From positions 186,001-250,000 of the forward strand of contig OZ025846.1 of assembly GCA_964019425.1 (NCBI GenBank): a stretch of 64,000 nt of DNA. The letters are read 5' to 3'. Below, one piece after another: positions 1-9,272 of this stretch. How positions within the stretch are numbered: the stretch's first letter is position 1; each line of letters starts with the position of its first letter. The stretch is from Flectonema sp. DT1601. Lineage: Eukaryota; Euglenozoa; Diplonemea; Diplonemida; Diplonemidae. The notes beneath the pieces are model-generated. The model saw only the letters and a list, made by a program, of their open reading frames with translations. It was not told the origin of the DNA and made no database searches. Both the position numbers and the translations under genes were made by a program.

Positions 1-278
1 GCTGCTGACGTTGGAATGACAGCAGTTGGGTGCATTCCTAGGGCTACAGCTTCTCCATCAGCACATAGTAGTCCCATGCATGCTCCAGCACCACACGCTT
101 GACAGCTGTATTTTTTAGTCTTTGATTTCATGTATGCCTTCTTAACATCGTACCAATCTTCTCCCTTGTTAGCTCTGTACACTAGTAGTTGTGTCGCCAT
201 CATCACTCCAACTCCTGCTACGCCTCCAAGAGCACCGGCACCCATGCCCAGGAATGTTGCTGTTGCTGCAGCATCCAT
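1..278 (-). CDS. Hypothetical Gly/Ala-rich membrane protein, 3' end outside window
   Basis: An open frame starts at the ATG at 276-278 and runs off the left edge after 92 codons. The first 30 residues are a Gly/Ala-rich hydrophobic stretch (GMGAGALGGVAGVGVMMA) that could be one membrane segment, followed by a short charged region (RANKGEDWYDVKKAYMK) and then a Cys/Gly/Ala stretch (CQACGAGACMGLLC) that could be a second hydrophobic segment. On the gene strand TTATCTTCTTCAG lies directly before GTGGAGAGATG, so an acceptor AG sits 8 nt upstream of the start, as for most genes here. I do not recognise the family. The frame and acceptor support a real gene; the function is unknown. Confidence 0.55.
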   Translation of the reverse strand, partial: MDAAATATFLGMGAGALGGVAGVGVMMATQLLVYRANKGEDWYDVKKAYMKSKTKKYSCQACGAGACMGLLCADGEAVALGMHPTAVIPTSA

Positions 279-1367
279 CTCTCCACCTGAAGAAGATAAT
301 TAAGTAAAGTAAAATACATAAATAAATAATAACATTATAACATCGTAATTTTTTTCTATGAAGATGTAACCTGGATGGTTACTACTTTTGTGAGGAATCT
401 ACATCCCACACTCTGATGTGTGTGTGTGTGTTGTTGTTTTTTGTTTTTTTTTTTTTTTTTTTCTTATTAAAAAAAAAAAAAAAAGAAAAGAAAAAACCAC
501 CGACTGACCAATATAGTCACATCGATCCACCACTTCCCCGAATAGCGGGTCAGGCAATCAAAGAGGAGATATCAACAATGGGAATAGGTGAAGGGAATGT
601 TTTCCTAAAAACAAAAAAACAAAATAGCTTTACTCCCCCCCCTCTACTATTAGTCTGTTCATCTACTTCTGCTACCATCACAAATTTGGTATTAAATATT
701 TCTATATTATTGATTTGCTTTGTATTCTCACAAGTCACTCGCGCACAACAATAGAAGGAAGAGAAGGTTCTCTGGGAAGAAAATACACGTTTTTTTTTTT
801 TTTTTTTTTTTTTCGTTTGTTTGTTATCTTTTTTCCCATGAGAAATTCCAAACAACACAATTCAACCGTGTCCTAAACCAGAAGCATGAACAAGGGGGAA
901 AAAAAAAAAAAAAAAAAAAAACTCAAAGAGAGGCAAAGTTCATCATTCACAAAGTCGATAGATGACTACATAAAAATAACAACCAAACTGACACAAAACT
1001 GGAACACTAAAAAAAGCTTGTCTTTTAATAGTTTTAAAACAAATTTTTAAAAAAAAAAAAATAATCGAGTGAAAAATAATTGACACTGACAATTCGAGTC
1101 CAAAAAAAAAAAAAAAAAAAAAAAAAATTGTACCTGGATAGCTATAAAAATAGGGATTGGGAAAGCACAAAGTTGAAAGGATGGATGAAACCTTGACAAA
1201 AGAAAATTATTGGTAGTTGGTAATCAGAGAAACAATCAACACAAGACAGAGGGTAGGCTTACTAAGGTCAACGAGAGCAGTCTTCAGACCTACTCTCGTG
1301 ACATTCGCGCAGCGATTCCTCAGTCGCGTCACAATCTAAGTATCGTTAACACAGAAGAAAGGGGGGG

Positions 1368-1400
<33 letters not shown>

Positions 1401-3291
1401 GGGGAAATGGGGAGATAAAAATAGGTAAATTATGAAACATAATAAAGATTTTAAAAAGAAAAGAGTTGTTGCTGCTGTTGTTTGTTTTTTTTAACATGTA
1501 TGAAACAGAAAAAAGAAAAGAAGGCAAACAACCAACAACTAACCACTACTACAACAGCCAGTATTGATATTTGCTGAAGACACCTTACCGACACTTATTG
1601 TAACCGTTCACAAATAACCATGTGACTACAACCAAGCACAGTCTCCATAAATATAAATAGTCAAAACTCGAAGTAAACCAACGACCTTCAACAAACGATA
1701 ATAAGAAAAAGAAAAGAAAGAAAAGATGGGGGGGGGACAAAAGTAAAGTTGAAGTAAAACAAAACATGTTCTCTAAATTGGGACATGCACAAGGATATAG
1801 ATTGGGGAAATTTAAAAAAAAAAAAAAAAAAAAAAAAGAAAAGCCCTAATTCAGAGAAGGAAAAGCATAGCTCTTCGGGGATTCTCATACGTACCCTTGC
1901 CCTGCACATCAATCTGGACTACTACAGGCTCAAGGTATGAATTAAAAAAAACAAAGTCTGCTCCAACCCGACAAGAAGAAGTGATAAGGGAAGCAGCAAT
2001 TAATCTATAACAATAAAATTACAGGCGCCATCCAAGCCTATAGTACACTGAAGCTGTTAATGAGAAGCTGAAACAAACAACACGCTATTTATTTTAAAAT
2101 AAATAAAAAAGATCACAATAAAAAATAAAATAAAATAGACCACAGAAAGTTCGTGTAGTAAAAAAAGACTCTCACAGTCAAGACCATCAGCAAGCTACAG
2201 CAAACCGACATAACAAACGCAACGACACACACCTCGTGGTAGTAAAAAATTGAAAATAAAATAAAAAAAGACTTTTTTTTTTTTTTGAACAGAAGGTTCG
2301 GCTATATATTTATTTATCGAAGTCAAGGAAGCCAAACTTCGAGGACTTGAAGAAGCTCACGGGATACCGTGAGCTTCTCGCAGGCCAACCCAACCCTCCA
2401 ACCAAAAGACAGAAATTCAGAAAAAAACAGAAAAACAGGTATTCCACATGCGACATCAACACTTGAATTGTAAAACGAAAAAAGGAAGGGGGAAAAAAAT
2501 AAAAAAAAGAGAAGACTTCCGTCTGAACAACAGATGCAGGACTACAATACCTCGTTTAAGGAAAAAAAAAAAAAAAAAAAACCAAACAAACAAACAAAAA
2601 ACAGATATAAAAGTAGCGTTGTTTTGTTTTTGTTTTTATTTTTTTGAACCCAACAAAAGTGTGAAATAGAAAGAGAGAAAAAATAAAATCTCCGTGAGTC
2701 TTTTTTTTTTTACTGCTGACGGATTCACACAGTAGACCCCAAGCTCTCAAAGTACAAAAAAAGAAGTGACCGTTTGTATGGGTAAGAAAATAGCAAAGCC
2801 GCTCCTTCATATGTGTTTTTTTTTTTTTTTTTTTTTTTTTTTTTCCTGATCCCATGCGTGAGGCATAACACACACAGAGCACACACCAATGGTAACACAC
2901 ATTCTCCTGGCGCGCTCGTTAAGCAGCAGCCAAAGAACAGAATAATAGTCTGCATAGTGATGAAAAGCTTATCTCTTATTCATGAGAAGCTGTGTTTTAT
3001 TTTTTAAAAGTTGGGGGGGTGAGGCCACAACTTTGGCGATAAATAGTAATGGGGAATTTAGAACTTTCTTTTTTTTTTTTTTTTTTCGAAATTCGTACAA
3101 ATGCTAAAAAAAACTGCTGCAGGTGAAGAACAGCAAGAAGAAGAAAAAAAATATAGAAACTCTGAAAAGCCGCTGCAACGTCTAACCAATGCGCGCTGTA
3201 ACTTAGAAAAAGGAAGTCAATAAAGAGATAGATTTTCAAGGAAAGATACGAATGTCTGATGTCGTGATGCCGTAAAACTCAATTCATGAGA
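279..3291. other. Non-coding, homopolymer-rich stretch
   Basis: About 3 kb without a supportable gene. It holds at least ten A or T runs longer than 14 nt on either strand, separated by 50-200 nt of unique sequence. Open frames here are short and made mostly of Lys or Phe from the homopolymers. The only structured item is the hairpin-bearing repeat at about 2305-2400. The GTGAGGCCACAACTTTGGCGATAAA segment near 3017-3041 resembles a piece at about 18300, so decayed dispersed repeats are probably present. Confidence 0.7.
2305..2400 (+). repeat. Dispersed repeat R1 with 12-bp stem hairpin
   Basis: Begins TTTATTTATCGAAGTCA and contains an almost perfect palindrome at 2351-2378: AGAAGCTCACGG, loop GATA, CCGTGAGCTTCT. 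Degenerate relatives begin with TTATCGAAGTCAG or similar near 10720, 10815 and 17480. They keep a GTACC element and a CCGTGAGA-like or CTGTGAGA-like arm, but the stem is imperfect. Sharing the leader sequence and the GTGAG arm suggests a short interspersed element. No RNA polymerase III boxes could be assigned with confidence. Confidence 0.5.
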
Positions 3292-4548
3292 CTACGCGAA
3301 GTCAAGTCTCTCTCTGCATCTATCGCTTGAGAGTTTTGGAAGAGTGAGGATAGTGTCCGTACCATAACCTGGCATGTTATTTAGTTGAACATTTCCACCT
3401 AAATATTCGATATAACAACGACTAAGCGGAAGACCAAACCCCCATCCTGCTAAGGGCTTACTGTCTCTGTCTTCCTCATTATCATTTTGGTGAGTCATCC
3501 CAGGGAAGTATGCTGACACACCAGATTTTGGAGCAGCGTCTTCCGTTACGGTTGTGAATCCGTAGACCCAGATCTTTTCTGCGATTGCAGGTGGGATACC
3601 ACCACCCCTATCATGAATTGATATTGTGATGTCTTCTCCATGACAAATTCTCATAACTACTTTTGGTAGTACTCCTCCCTTGTCTTTATTGAAGTTAACA
3701 GTTGCTCTCATACTATTTTTAAACAACTCATACAACACATAACTTAAGTGTGCATCAATATACTCTAGAGATGTAGACGTGTCTCCCTTTACTGCAAAAT
3801 CAGGTGACGCGCCTAATTCTGAATCACATAAATATTGAATTTTTGACAAAGCATCCAGCCCCAGAAGAGAAGGTTTACATTCAAGGTTAAAAACTCCATT
3901 GTAAAGCATTCCTTTAGGTTCTTTTAAAGCCAAATGAGTTTCAGCTAATACCCTCCAAGAGATTCTCCTCATAATGAACTGAGTTATGAATTTATCGACG
4001 TAATCGAAATCGACTGATTCTGATGATGGCAACGCTCTTATTTCATGAACACCTTTTCTTAGGTTATGCATGACATCACCGTGATCTTGAAATACTTGAA
4101 GAAGGTGGTTGGTGAATGACTCTTCGAGGTTAGAGTTCGACACAACTCCGTTTTTTTCAGTCCAATCCTGAAGTGATGTAAACCAATCCCAACATTTAAT
4201 ATAAACATCTTGAATCTTTGGATTTATACCAACAATATAAGGAAGATTTTGAAACGATCTGATACTCCTCGCGAGTCTCACAAGCATTTCTTCTTGTAAG
4301 AATGCAGCACTTTCAATGAGTAGGTCCTGATTTCTCATCACTTTCTGACCCATTAAAAGTTGTTCCTGCACAGTTCTCCTTGTTGGTTCTTTACCTGCAT
4401 ACTCCGCTACTTGATCTGCGTATCTACTAAGATGAAAATGTTTCTCTCGTTGAATTGTTAGCTCTTCAGCAGAGACGTAGTATCTTCGAGGCATTCTCAT
4501 ACACAGATTTCTCATCTGCTTCATGGGACACTTTTGATAAACTGACAT
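3292..4548 (-). CDS. Pyruvate/branched-chain ketoacid dehydrogenase kinase family
   Basis: Single-exon 418-residue protein of the mitochondrial PDK/BCKDK family, which phosphorylates the E1alpha subunit of a 2-oxoacid dehydrogenase complex. The N-terminal helical domain fits residues about 35-230. The GHKL ATPase domain follows: N-box YVLYELFKNSMRATV, G1 box DRGGGIP, G2 box GFGLPLSR and a final GYGTDTILTL. The family length is about 400-440, so it looks complete. The N-terminus is basic (MRMPRRYYVS), compatible with mitochondrial import. The start at 4548 is supported by TTTTTCACACAACAG ending 11 nt upstream. I cannot tell PDK from BCKDK by eye. The next gene upstream ends 187 bp away on the same strand. 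Confidence 0.9.
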   Translation of the reverse strand: MSVYQKCPMKQMRNLCMRMPRRYYVSAEELTIQREKHFHLSRYADQVAEYAGKEPTRRTVQEQLLMGQKVMRNQDLLIESAAFLQEEMLVRLARSIRSFQNLPYIVGINPKIQDVYIKCWDWFTSLQDWTEKNGVVSNSNLEESFTNHLLQVFQDHGDVMHNLRKGVHEIRALPSSESVDFDYVDKFITQFIMRRISWRVLAETHLALKEPKGMLYNGVFNLECKPSLLGLDALSKIQYLCDSELGASPDFAVKGDTSTSLEYIDAHLSYVLYELFKNSMRATVNFNKDKGGVLPKVVMRICHGEDITISIHDRGGGIPPAIAEKIWVYGFTTVTEDAAPKSGVSAYFPGMTHQNDNEEDRDSKPLAGWGFGLPLSRCYIEYLGGNVQLNNMPGYGTDTILTLPKLSSDRCRERLDFA

Positions 4549-4735
4549 CGGAATGACACCTGTTGTGTGAAAAATAATAAAAATAACTCAAAATTGATGT
4601 GTATATGAAAAAAAAAAAAAATTACGGCAGGTGATTAATCGCACAGGGATAGAAGGCAGCAGTGAATAGTGATTAACCCTTAATGTTAATTATATCAATC
4701 AAACCGTGGAAACGGTAGAAGTCGCACAAACGTCA

Positions 4736-5137
4736 TTAACGAGATTCTTCAGCAGCGATCTCGAGTAGCAGTTGAATGTCAGTGTAGCCTCTAATCTGAG
4801 CATAGTCTTTAGCAGTGAGACCAGAGTGACTCTTAATATCAAGTCTCGCACCGTGTTCCAACAGTAGTTTTACAGCAAGTTCTCTACCGTAGCTGACAGC
4901 GTAGTGGAGAGGTGTGGCTTTAAAACCAGAACTTTTTTCAAATCTGTATCCCCAAGTTTTCGACGGTTGACCCATCGAATTTATGTCTTCTCCCATTTCG
5001 ATACAGCTTCTCAAACATCTGACATCTCCTTCGATGGCTGCCCAGAACATATCTTTCACAGTCTTCTCTGTTCCGTGAACAATATGTGTCAGCATTCCTG
5101 TAGTCGTTATACATTGAAGGTGGCTGTGATAAGACAT
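4736..5137 (-). CDS. Small ankyrin-repeat protein
   Basis: A 133-residue protein with about three ankyrin repeats. The clearest are FKATPLHYAVSYGRELAVKL with LLEHGARLDIKS, and SGLTAKDYAQIRGYTDIQLL. A weaker one lies at MFWAAIEGDVRCLRSCIEMG with EDINS. Ankyrin repeats bind proteins; the partner is unknown. The start is supported by TTTTAATCCTTTCAG ending 14 nt upstream of the ATG, a strong acceptor. It sits between the PDK-like kinase and the pseudokinase gene, all on one strand. No further domain is visible. Confidence 0.8.
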   Translation of the reverse strand: MSYHSHLQCITTTGMLTHIVHGTEKTVKDMFWAAIEGDVRCLRSCIEMGEDINSMGQPSKTWGYRFEKSSGFKATPLHYAVSYGRELAVKLLLEHGARLDIKSHSGLTAKDYAQIRGYTDIQLLLEIAAEESR

Positions 5138-5697
5138 TTTGACTGCTTATCTGAAAGGATTAAAACAAAATGAGTTAACCAAAGCGAAGATTTACATCAA
5201 ATCTCATCTCCTATTCAACGACACAGAACATTAACTGTTCTGTGTTATGTAAATATATATTTTTTTTCATGGATCAAATATATGATGTCAAGGAGTGCGA
5301 TGGTCTAGTTTAGGATTTAAAAAAAAAAAAAAAAAAAAAAAATAGAATTCAAAATCTAAACGAAAGCAGAGATCCCAACACAATTTGAAGAAGACTGTCT
5401 GATTCGTAACTTGACTACAAAGAACACAAACATCTCACGAAAGAAAAATTAGTAAATTTTTTTAAATGTTGGCTGTTTTTTTTTTTTATGGGTTACAGCC
5501 ACCCCTTTATTATCATTATTTTTTTTTTTGTAATATAAATCTAAACATAAATAACTAACCCAATACAATATAAATAAAATAAAATAATAAGGGAAAAAAA
5601 CTGCTACGTATTCCCCCCTTCTCTCTCTCTCTCTCCCCTGAAAATAAAAACAAAAACAAACTAACAGAATGACTGTACTAAAGTTGTTATAAAACTA
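5138..5697. other. Intergenic, no gene seen
   Basis: Contains the acceptor region of the small ankyrin gene at its left end, then homopolymers (a 20+ A run near 5320) and a CT microsatellite near 5620. No open frame with gene character. Confidence 0.7.
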
Positions 5698-7668
5698 TTA
5701 GTTGTATGGATTAGTCGGGGGTCTCTCAATACGAAATGATTCAGATGATGGAACATGAGATTGTTGAATATTCACACGATGATTATTAACAGGAAGTTGA
5801 ACGAAGTCGCAATGATTTGATTTTTGTTTTATTGGTCTGCTGTTTGTACGAGGTCTTCGAGTCGGAGGAGGTGTTTTAGTTCTACTTCTCAATACATGTT
5901 CACTTCCAATGTGAAGTAATGAGTGTAGTCGAGTGCTGGAAACTATATCAACTGCACAGTTTCTTGGAACACATGCATATCCCTTTCCTGGTTGACGTGT
6001 TTTGTTTTGAATTGATCGAGACGTGTGTCTCATAAGACCGTTTGTTTCAAAGCTTTCTTTTTTTTTAATCGCAAGTGCTTTTGCCATCGTTTCTACTTTT
6101 CTTCCATAACTTGCAACTGTTTGTCGATTCAAACCTGTTCTCTCAATGGTTGGTTTACGTCTGGAGATGGAGACGGACCTACTCTCTCTAATTGGTTTCA
6201 ATGCAGATGGTCCTTGTGGTAGAGATCCAGCTCTGTTTTCTTGATTTGCTTGCGAACTACATCGCTGTAAGTCTACGACGGTAAACACATTCGGAGGTGA
6301 AACTTTTTCTGGAACAACAACATGACGATCATTGTCATCACCGACTTTCAACGAAGTCCAATCAAAATCTTCAAAAAAAATATGATCACGGAACATCGAC
6401 ATATTAACAACCACTCCAGTCATAAGCTTCTCCATCAAATCACAAGAACTGTAAGACAGGTACGGTGGAAACACAAGAGACGTTTTGTTTACTAAATTTT
6501 GCTTTGATTTTTTTATAATTTCTTTTTTTAATTTTTCTTCCGAACTATCAGTACCAGCATCGCTCATACGCAAACCTGAATCGCTGGAAGAATCTGAGTC
6601 ACTGAGATTGTCATTTTCAACGGCCGTTACGTTTGAAAAAACCGGAGATGAACCCGACAACAAATAATACAAAACAGCTCCTACGCTATACCAAAACTGA
6701 TTATCTGATTCTGTGACTTCATCGTTGACATACCTTTGATAATAAGGAGACAACGATGAACAACTTCTCCGAATATCTGTGTACACTGTCCCATAACCAA
6801 AAGATGTTATAATAGCGTTGTTCATCTCATCGAGACGTATCTTTCCCGGATGAAGAAAGTTAGACGGAATTGATATTCCATTGTCCTGAAGGAACACCAG
6901 ACCTGACACTATTTGAGCAATTTGGACTCTGGCGCGAGGTTCTCCACATCGACCTTCGAGTTCTTTTGGAATGTAATCAGAGATAATCCAGCAGTCTGAT
7001 TCTTGAGTATAAAGTGCCGCATCATGATCAGTAGAAGCAATTATATGAACAGAATTTAAGAACAGACATTGCTCTGATAGTTCGGCTATCTTATTAAACG
7101 ATACCTGGGTGAACTCTAATTCAGTCACGGTTGATCTTTCACTTCCTGAAGTAGACCAAGGTACTAAACTGTTCGAATGAATGATTCTTACAGAGAGTTC
7201 TCTTTTATTTTTATCAATTATTGTCTTGCGAACACATCCAAAACTACTTTGAATTATCTTTTTTTTATCTAATAAAAGATCTTCAAATTTAATTTGATGG
7301 GAACAACTATAATCTGTTACTTCCATAAACTGTTTTATTGTTTTTGTTTTTCCAACAACAAATTCAATCTTCATAAACGCTGACAACCATTCAGACGGAT
7401 CCGCAGTATGAATAATAACAACAATTTGATTATTCAAAACCATCCTCATTGATAATGTTATTGCAGTCGTAACATCATTCAGGTTTATAAAGTCTCCAGG
7501 ATACGCAGCTTCGTCTTCCCGTCGTTGCGATGTGTAATGAAATAATTTAGTATCGATCAATTCGAACCATCTTTCTTTAAATAAAATACCATTACGGGGT
7601 TCTCCAACTTTGTGAATCTCCATTCTTGCCCAACCGGACATTGATGGCTGGGTATTGCCTTCATGCAT
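5698..7668 (-). CDS. PH-domain pseudokinase
   Basis: A 656-residue protein if it starts at MHEGNTQPSM. Residues about 8-110 look like a PH domain (SGWARMEIHKVGEPRNG, KERWFELIDTKLFHYT, ending DPSEWLSAF). A protein kinase-like fold follows, to about residue 380. The ATP lysine position reads SVRIIH, the HRD loop is replaced by IPSNFLHPGKIRLD and DFG by SFG (IITSFGYG), so it should not be catalytic. The C-terminal 280 residues are basic, Ser/Pro/Arg-rich and disordered. An AG (TTAACAAAATCAG) lies 17 nt upstream of the start. That AG could instead be a cis-acceptor joining this frame to the ubiquitin-like/ankyrin gene just upstream, since splicing from GTACAACG near 7798 keeps frame. Both models are possible. 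Confidence 0.75.
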   Translation of the reverse strand: MHEGNTQPSMSGWARMEIHKVGEPRNGILFKERWFELIDTKLFHYTSQRREDEAAYPGDFINLNDVTTAITLSMRMVLNNQIVVIIHTADPSEWLSAFMKIEFVVGKTKTIKQFMEVTDYSCSHQIKFEDLLLDKKKIIQSSFGCVRKTIIDKNKRELSVRIIHSNSLVPWSTSGSERSTVTELEFTQVSFNKIAELSEQCLFLNSVHIIASTDHDAALYTQESDCWIISDYIPKELEGRCGEPRARVQIAQIVSGLVFLQDNGISIPSNFLHPGKIRLDEMNNAIITSFGYGTVYTDIRRSCSSLSPYYQRYVNDEVTESDNQFWYSVGAVLYYLLSGSSPVFSNVTAVENDNLSDSDSSSDSGLRMSDAGTDSSEEKLKKEIIKKSKQNLVNKTSLVFPPYLSYSSCDLMEKLMTGVVVNMSMFRDHIFFEDFDWTSLKVGDDNDRHVVVPEKVSPPNVFTVVDLQRCSSQANQENRAGSLPQGPSALKPIRESRSVSISRRKPTIERTGLNRQTVASYGRKVETMAKALAIKKKESFETNGLMRHTSRSIQNKTRQPGKGYACVPRNCAVDIVSSTRLHSLLHIGSEHVLRSRTKTPPPTRRPRTNSRPIKQKSNHCDFVQLPVNNHRVNIQQSHVPSSESFRIERPPTNPYN

Positions 7669-7757
7669 TTGGTTGAAAAATTCACCTGATTTTGTTAAAA
7701 AAAAAATAAAATAGTTAGGCACGAGGGAAAGTAATTCATTATGACTGTAAGAAATGT

Positions 7758-8483
7758 TTAAATTTCCATGTTCTGTTCGCCTTGTGACGTTGTACTTGAG
7801 CATGCGTACATCAGAGAAGTCCATTTGTGATTATCAACATCGTTAGTAGTCACGCCTTCGTTGAGTAGCTGCTTTACCATCTCTGGACAGCTTCTCCTGA
7901 CTGCGCATAAAAGTGGAGTCGTTCCTTCCAAAGAACAACAGGTTGGAGAAGCTCCATTTTGCAATAACATAAAAGCAACATCAACCAAGTCTCTAAGACA
8001 TGAAAACAATAAAGGTGTAACGCCATTAGTATCACATATGTTTATATCAGCTCCATGTTTTATAAGTAGTTTAGCTGTTGCTGATCTTCCGTGTTGACAC
8101 GCTAGTAGTAACGGTGTTCTGAAATCTGAACCCCGACAATCAATTGCAACACCAGCTTTAAGCAACCACAAAACTTTAAAACCCCCTTTATGAGATTCCC
8201 ACAGTAATGAATTTGCGGTTGCTGGGATGGAGCCAAGCTTAGTAAGGGCTTCTCCTATAGATGAAAGACTCATAGTAAGCTCATCGCCGTTATTGATTCC
8301 GAGATCTAACAGGCTAGTGATATTTTGTAATATACATCCTTCATACGAAAGGTCAAACCGCCTTTCTTCTATTTGTAATTCCTTTTCAAGAACTCTCTTC
8401 ACGTCTAATACAGTAGTGTCAATCTTAATAAAGACGCAATGGCTATTTCCATCAGTCTGAATGACCGAAACAAATTGTGACAT
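7758..8483 (-). CDS. Ubiquitin-like domain plus ankyrin-repeat protein
   Basis: A 241-residue frame starting MSQFVSVIQTDG. Residues 1-80 resemble a ubiquitin-like fold (TTVLDVKRVLEKELQIEE, LSYEGCILQ, LLDLGINNGDEL). Residues 90-235 form four or five ankyrin repeats (RTPLLLACQHGRSATAKLLI, VTPLLFSCLRDLVDVAFMLL, TTPLLCAVRRSCPEMVKQLL). The start is chosen at 8483 because TTATTCAAAATCAG ends 11 nt before it; an upstream in-frame extension lacks this support. The stop lies only about 70 nt before the next acceptor, so it may be a separate gene or the first exon of a UBL-ankyrin-PH-pseudokinase fusion. Confidence 0.75.
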   Translation of the reverse strand: MSQFVSVIQTDGNSHCVFIKIDTTVLDVKRVLEKELQIEERRFDLSYEGCILQNITSLLDLGINNGDELTMSLSSIGEALTKLGSIPATANSLLWESHKGGFKVLWLLKAGVAIDCRGSDFRTPLLLACQHGRSATAKLLIKHGADINICDTNGVTPLLFSCLRDLVDVAFMLLQNGASPTCCSLEGTTPLLCAVRRSCPEMVKQLLNEGVTTNDVDNHKWTSLMYACSSTTSQGEQNMEI

Positions 8484-8729
8484 AGTTTTTTTACCTGATT
8501 TTGAATAATAAGAAATCGAAGCAAATAAATCATCGCACTCGTCTTTGTTATAAAAGTTAATTACGAATCTTATTATCGGGTGGCTTTCTTTAATAAAAGA
8601 AGCTTTTCTTTTCCTTTTAAATATAAAGGGAGAGAAGGGGGGCAACTTCAGAGTGTAAATGTACCACATGTTAAATTAATATCCAACATAACTAAACCCA
8701 ACAAGAAGATTTATTGTAGCGGAATATTG

Positions 8730-9272
8730 TTAAGGGACGTGACCTAAAGAGTTAGTCAGAGAAGAAGGTTCTCCACTCTCGTCGTATTCTTCACAAGAGT
8801 CGGATTCAGAGTGGTCGAGAGATTGATATTCCAAATAATTATTAAGTTCAATGCAATTTTCATCATCTCGTTGATCGTCATCTTGTTCTTCGCAATCGTT
8901 GTCAGCCCCATCATCAAGTGACCTGCCATCAGAGAGGGCTTGTAAAAGTACTTCAGCTTGTTCCCTCATCCAGGCTTCTCTCTTTTTGACAAATTCTGGA
9001 TTTTCATTTTCTTCTTTTTTGTGATCCTCGTACAGCTGTTCAGACTCCTGGAGATGAGAAACAATTTCTAACTTTTCTTGGAGATCATTCAAATTTACTT
9101 TCCTTCTCTCGCATTCTCCATTTTCCTTCGTCATTTCAGCGAATTCAGATCCGTCGCTATCGTAGTAGAGAAAGGGAGTGTCTGGCTGATCTATTTGAGT
9201 TCGAGATCCTCTAGTTAGGTCGTGGGCTGCGAGTTCATCTTCATCGAAGTTAACGTGTCTGCTGTGAGCCAT
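8730..9272 (-). CDS. Protein phosphatase 1 inhibitor-2-like (IPP-2) protein
   Basis: A 180-residue acidic protein. Residues 6-35 (VNFDEDELAAHDLTRGSRTQ, then IDQPDTPF) match the conserved inhibitor-2 core, where a W/F-DE-N motif is followed by IDEP-TP(Y/F). A second block, FVKKREAWMREQAEVLLQAL, resembles the family's later K-R-x-HY-E helix. The rest is Asp/Glu/Ser-rich and disordered, as is usual for this intrinsically unfolded regulator of the PP1 catalytic subunit. The start follows TTCCCCCACAG by 12 nt. That acceptor lies inside a short sequence also found in the intron of the PUB-domain gene at 40.9 kb. Confidence 0.7.
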   Translation of the reverse strand: MAHSRHVNFDEDELAAHDLTRGSRTQIDQPDTPFLYYDSDGSEFAEMTKENGECERRKVNLNDLQEKLEIVSHLQESEQLYEDHKKEENENPEFVKKREAWMREQAEVLLQALSDGRSLDDGADNDCEEQDDDQRDDENCIELNNYLEYQSLDHSESDSCEEYDESGEPSSLTNSLGHVP

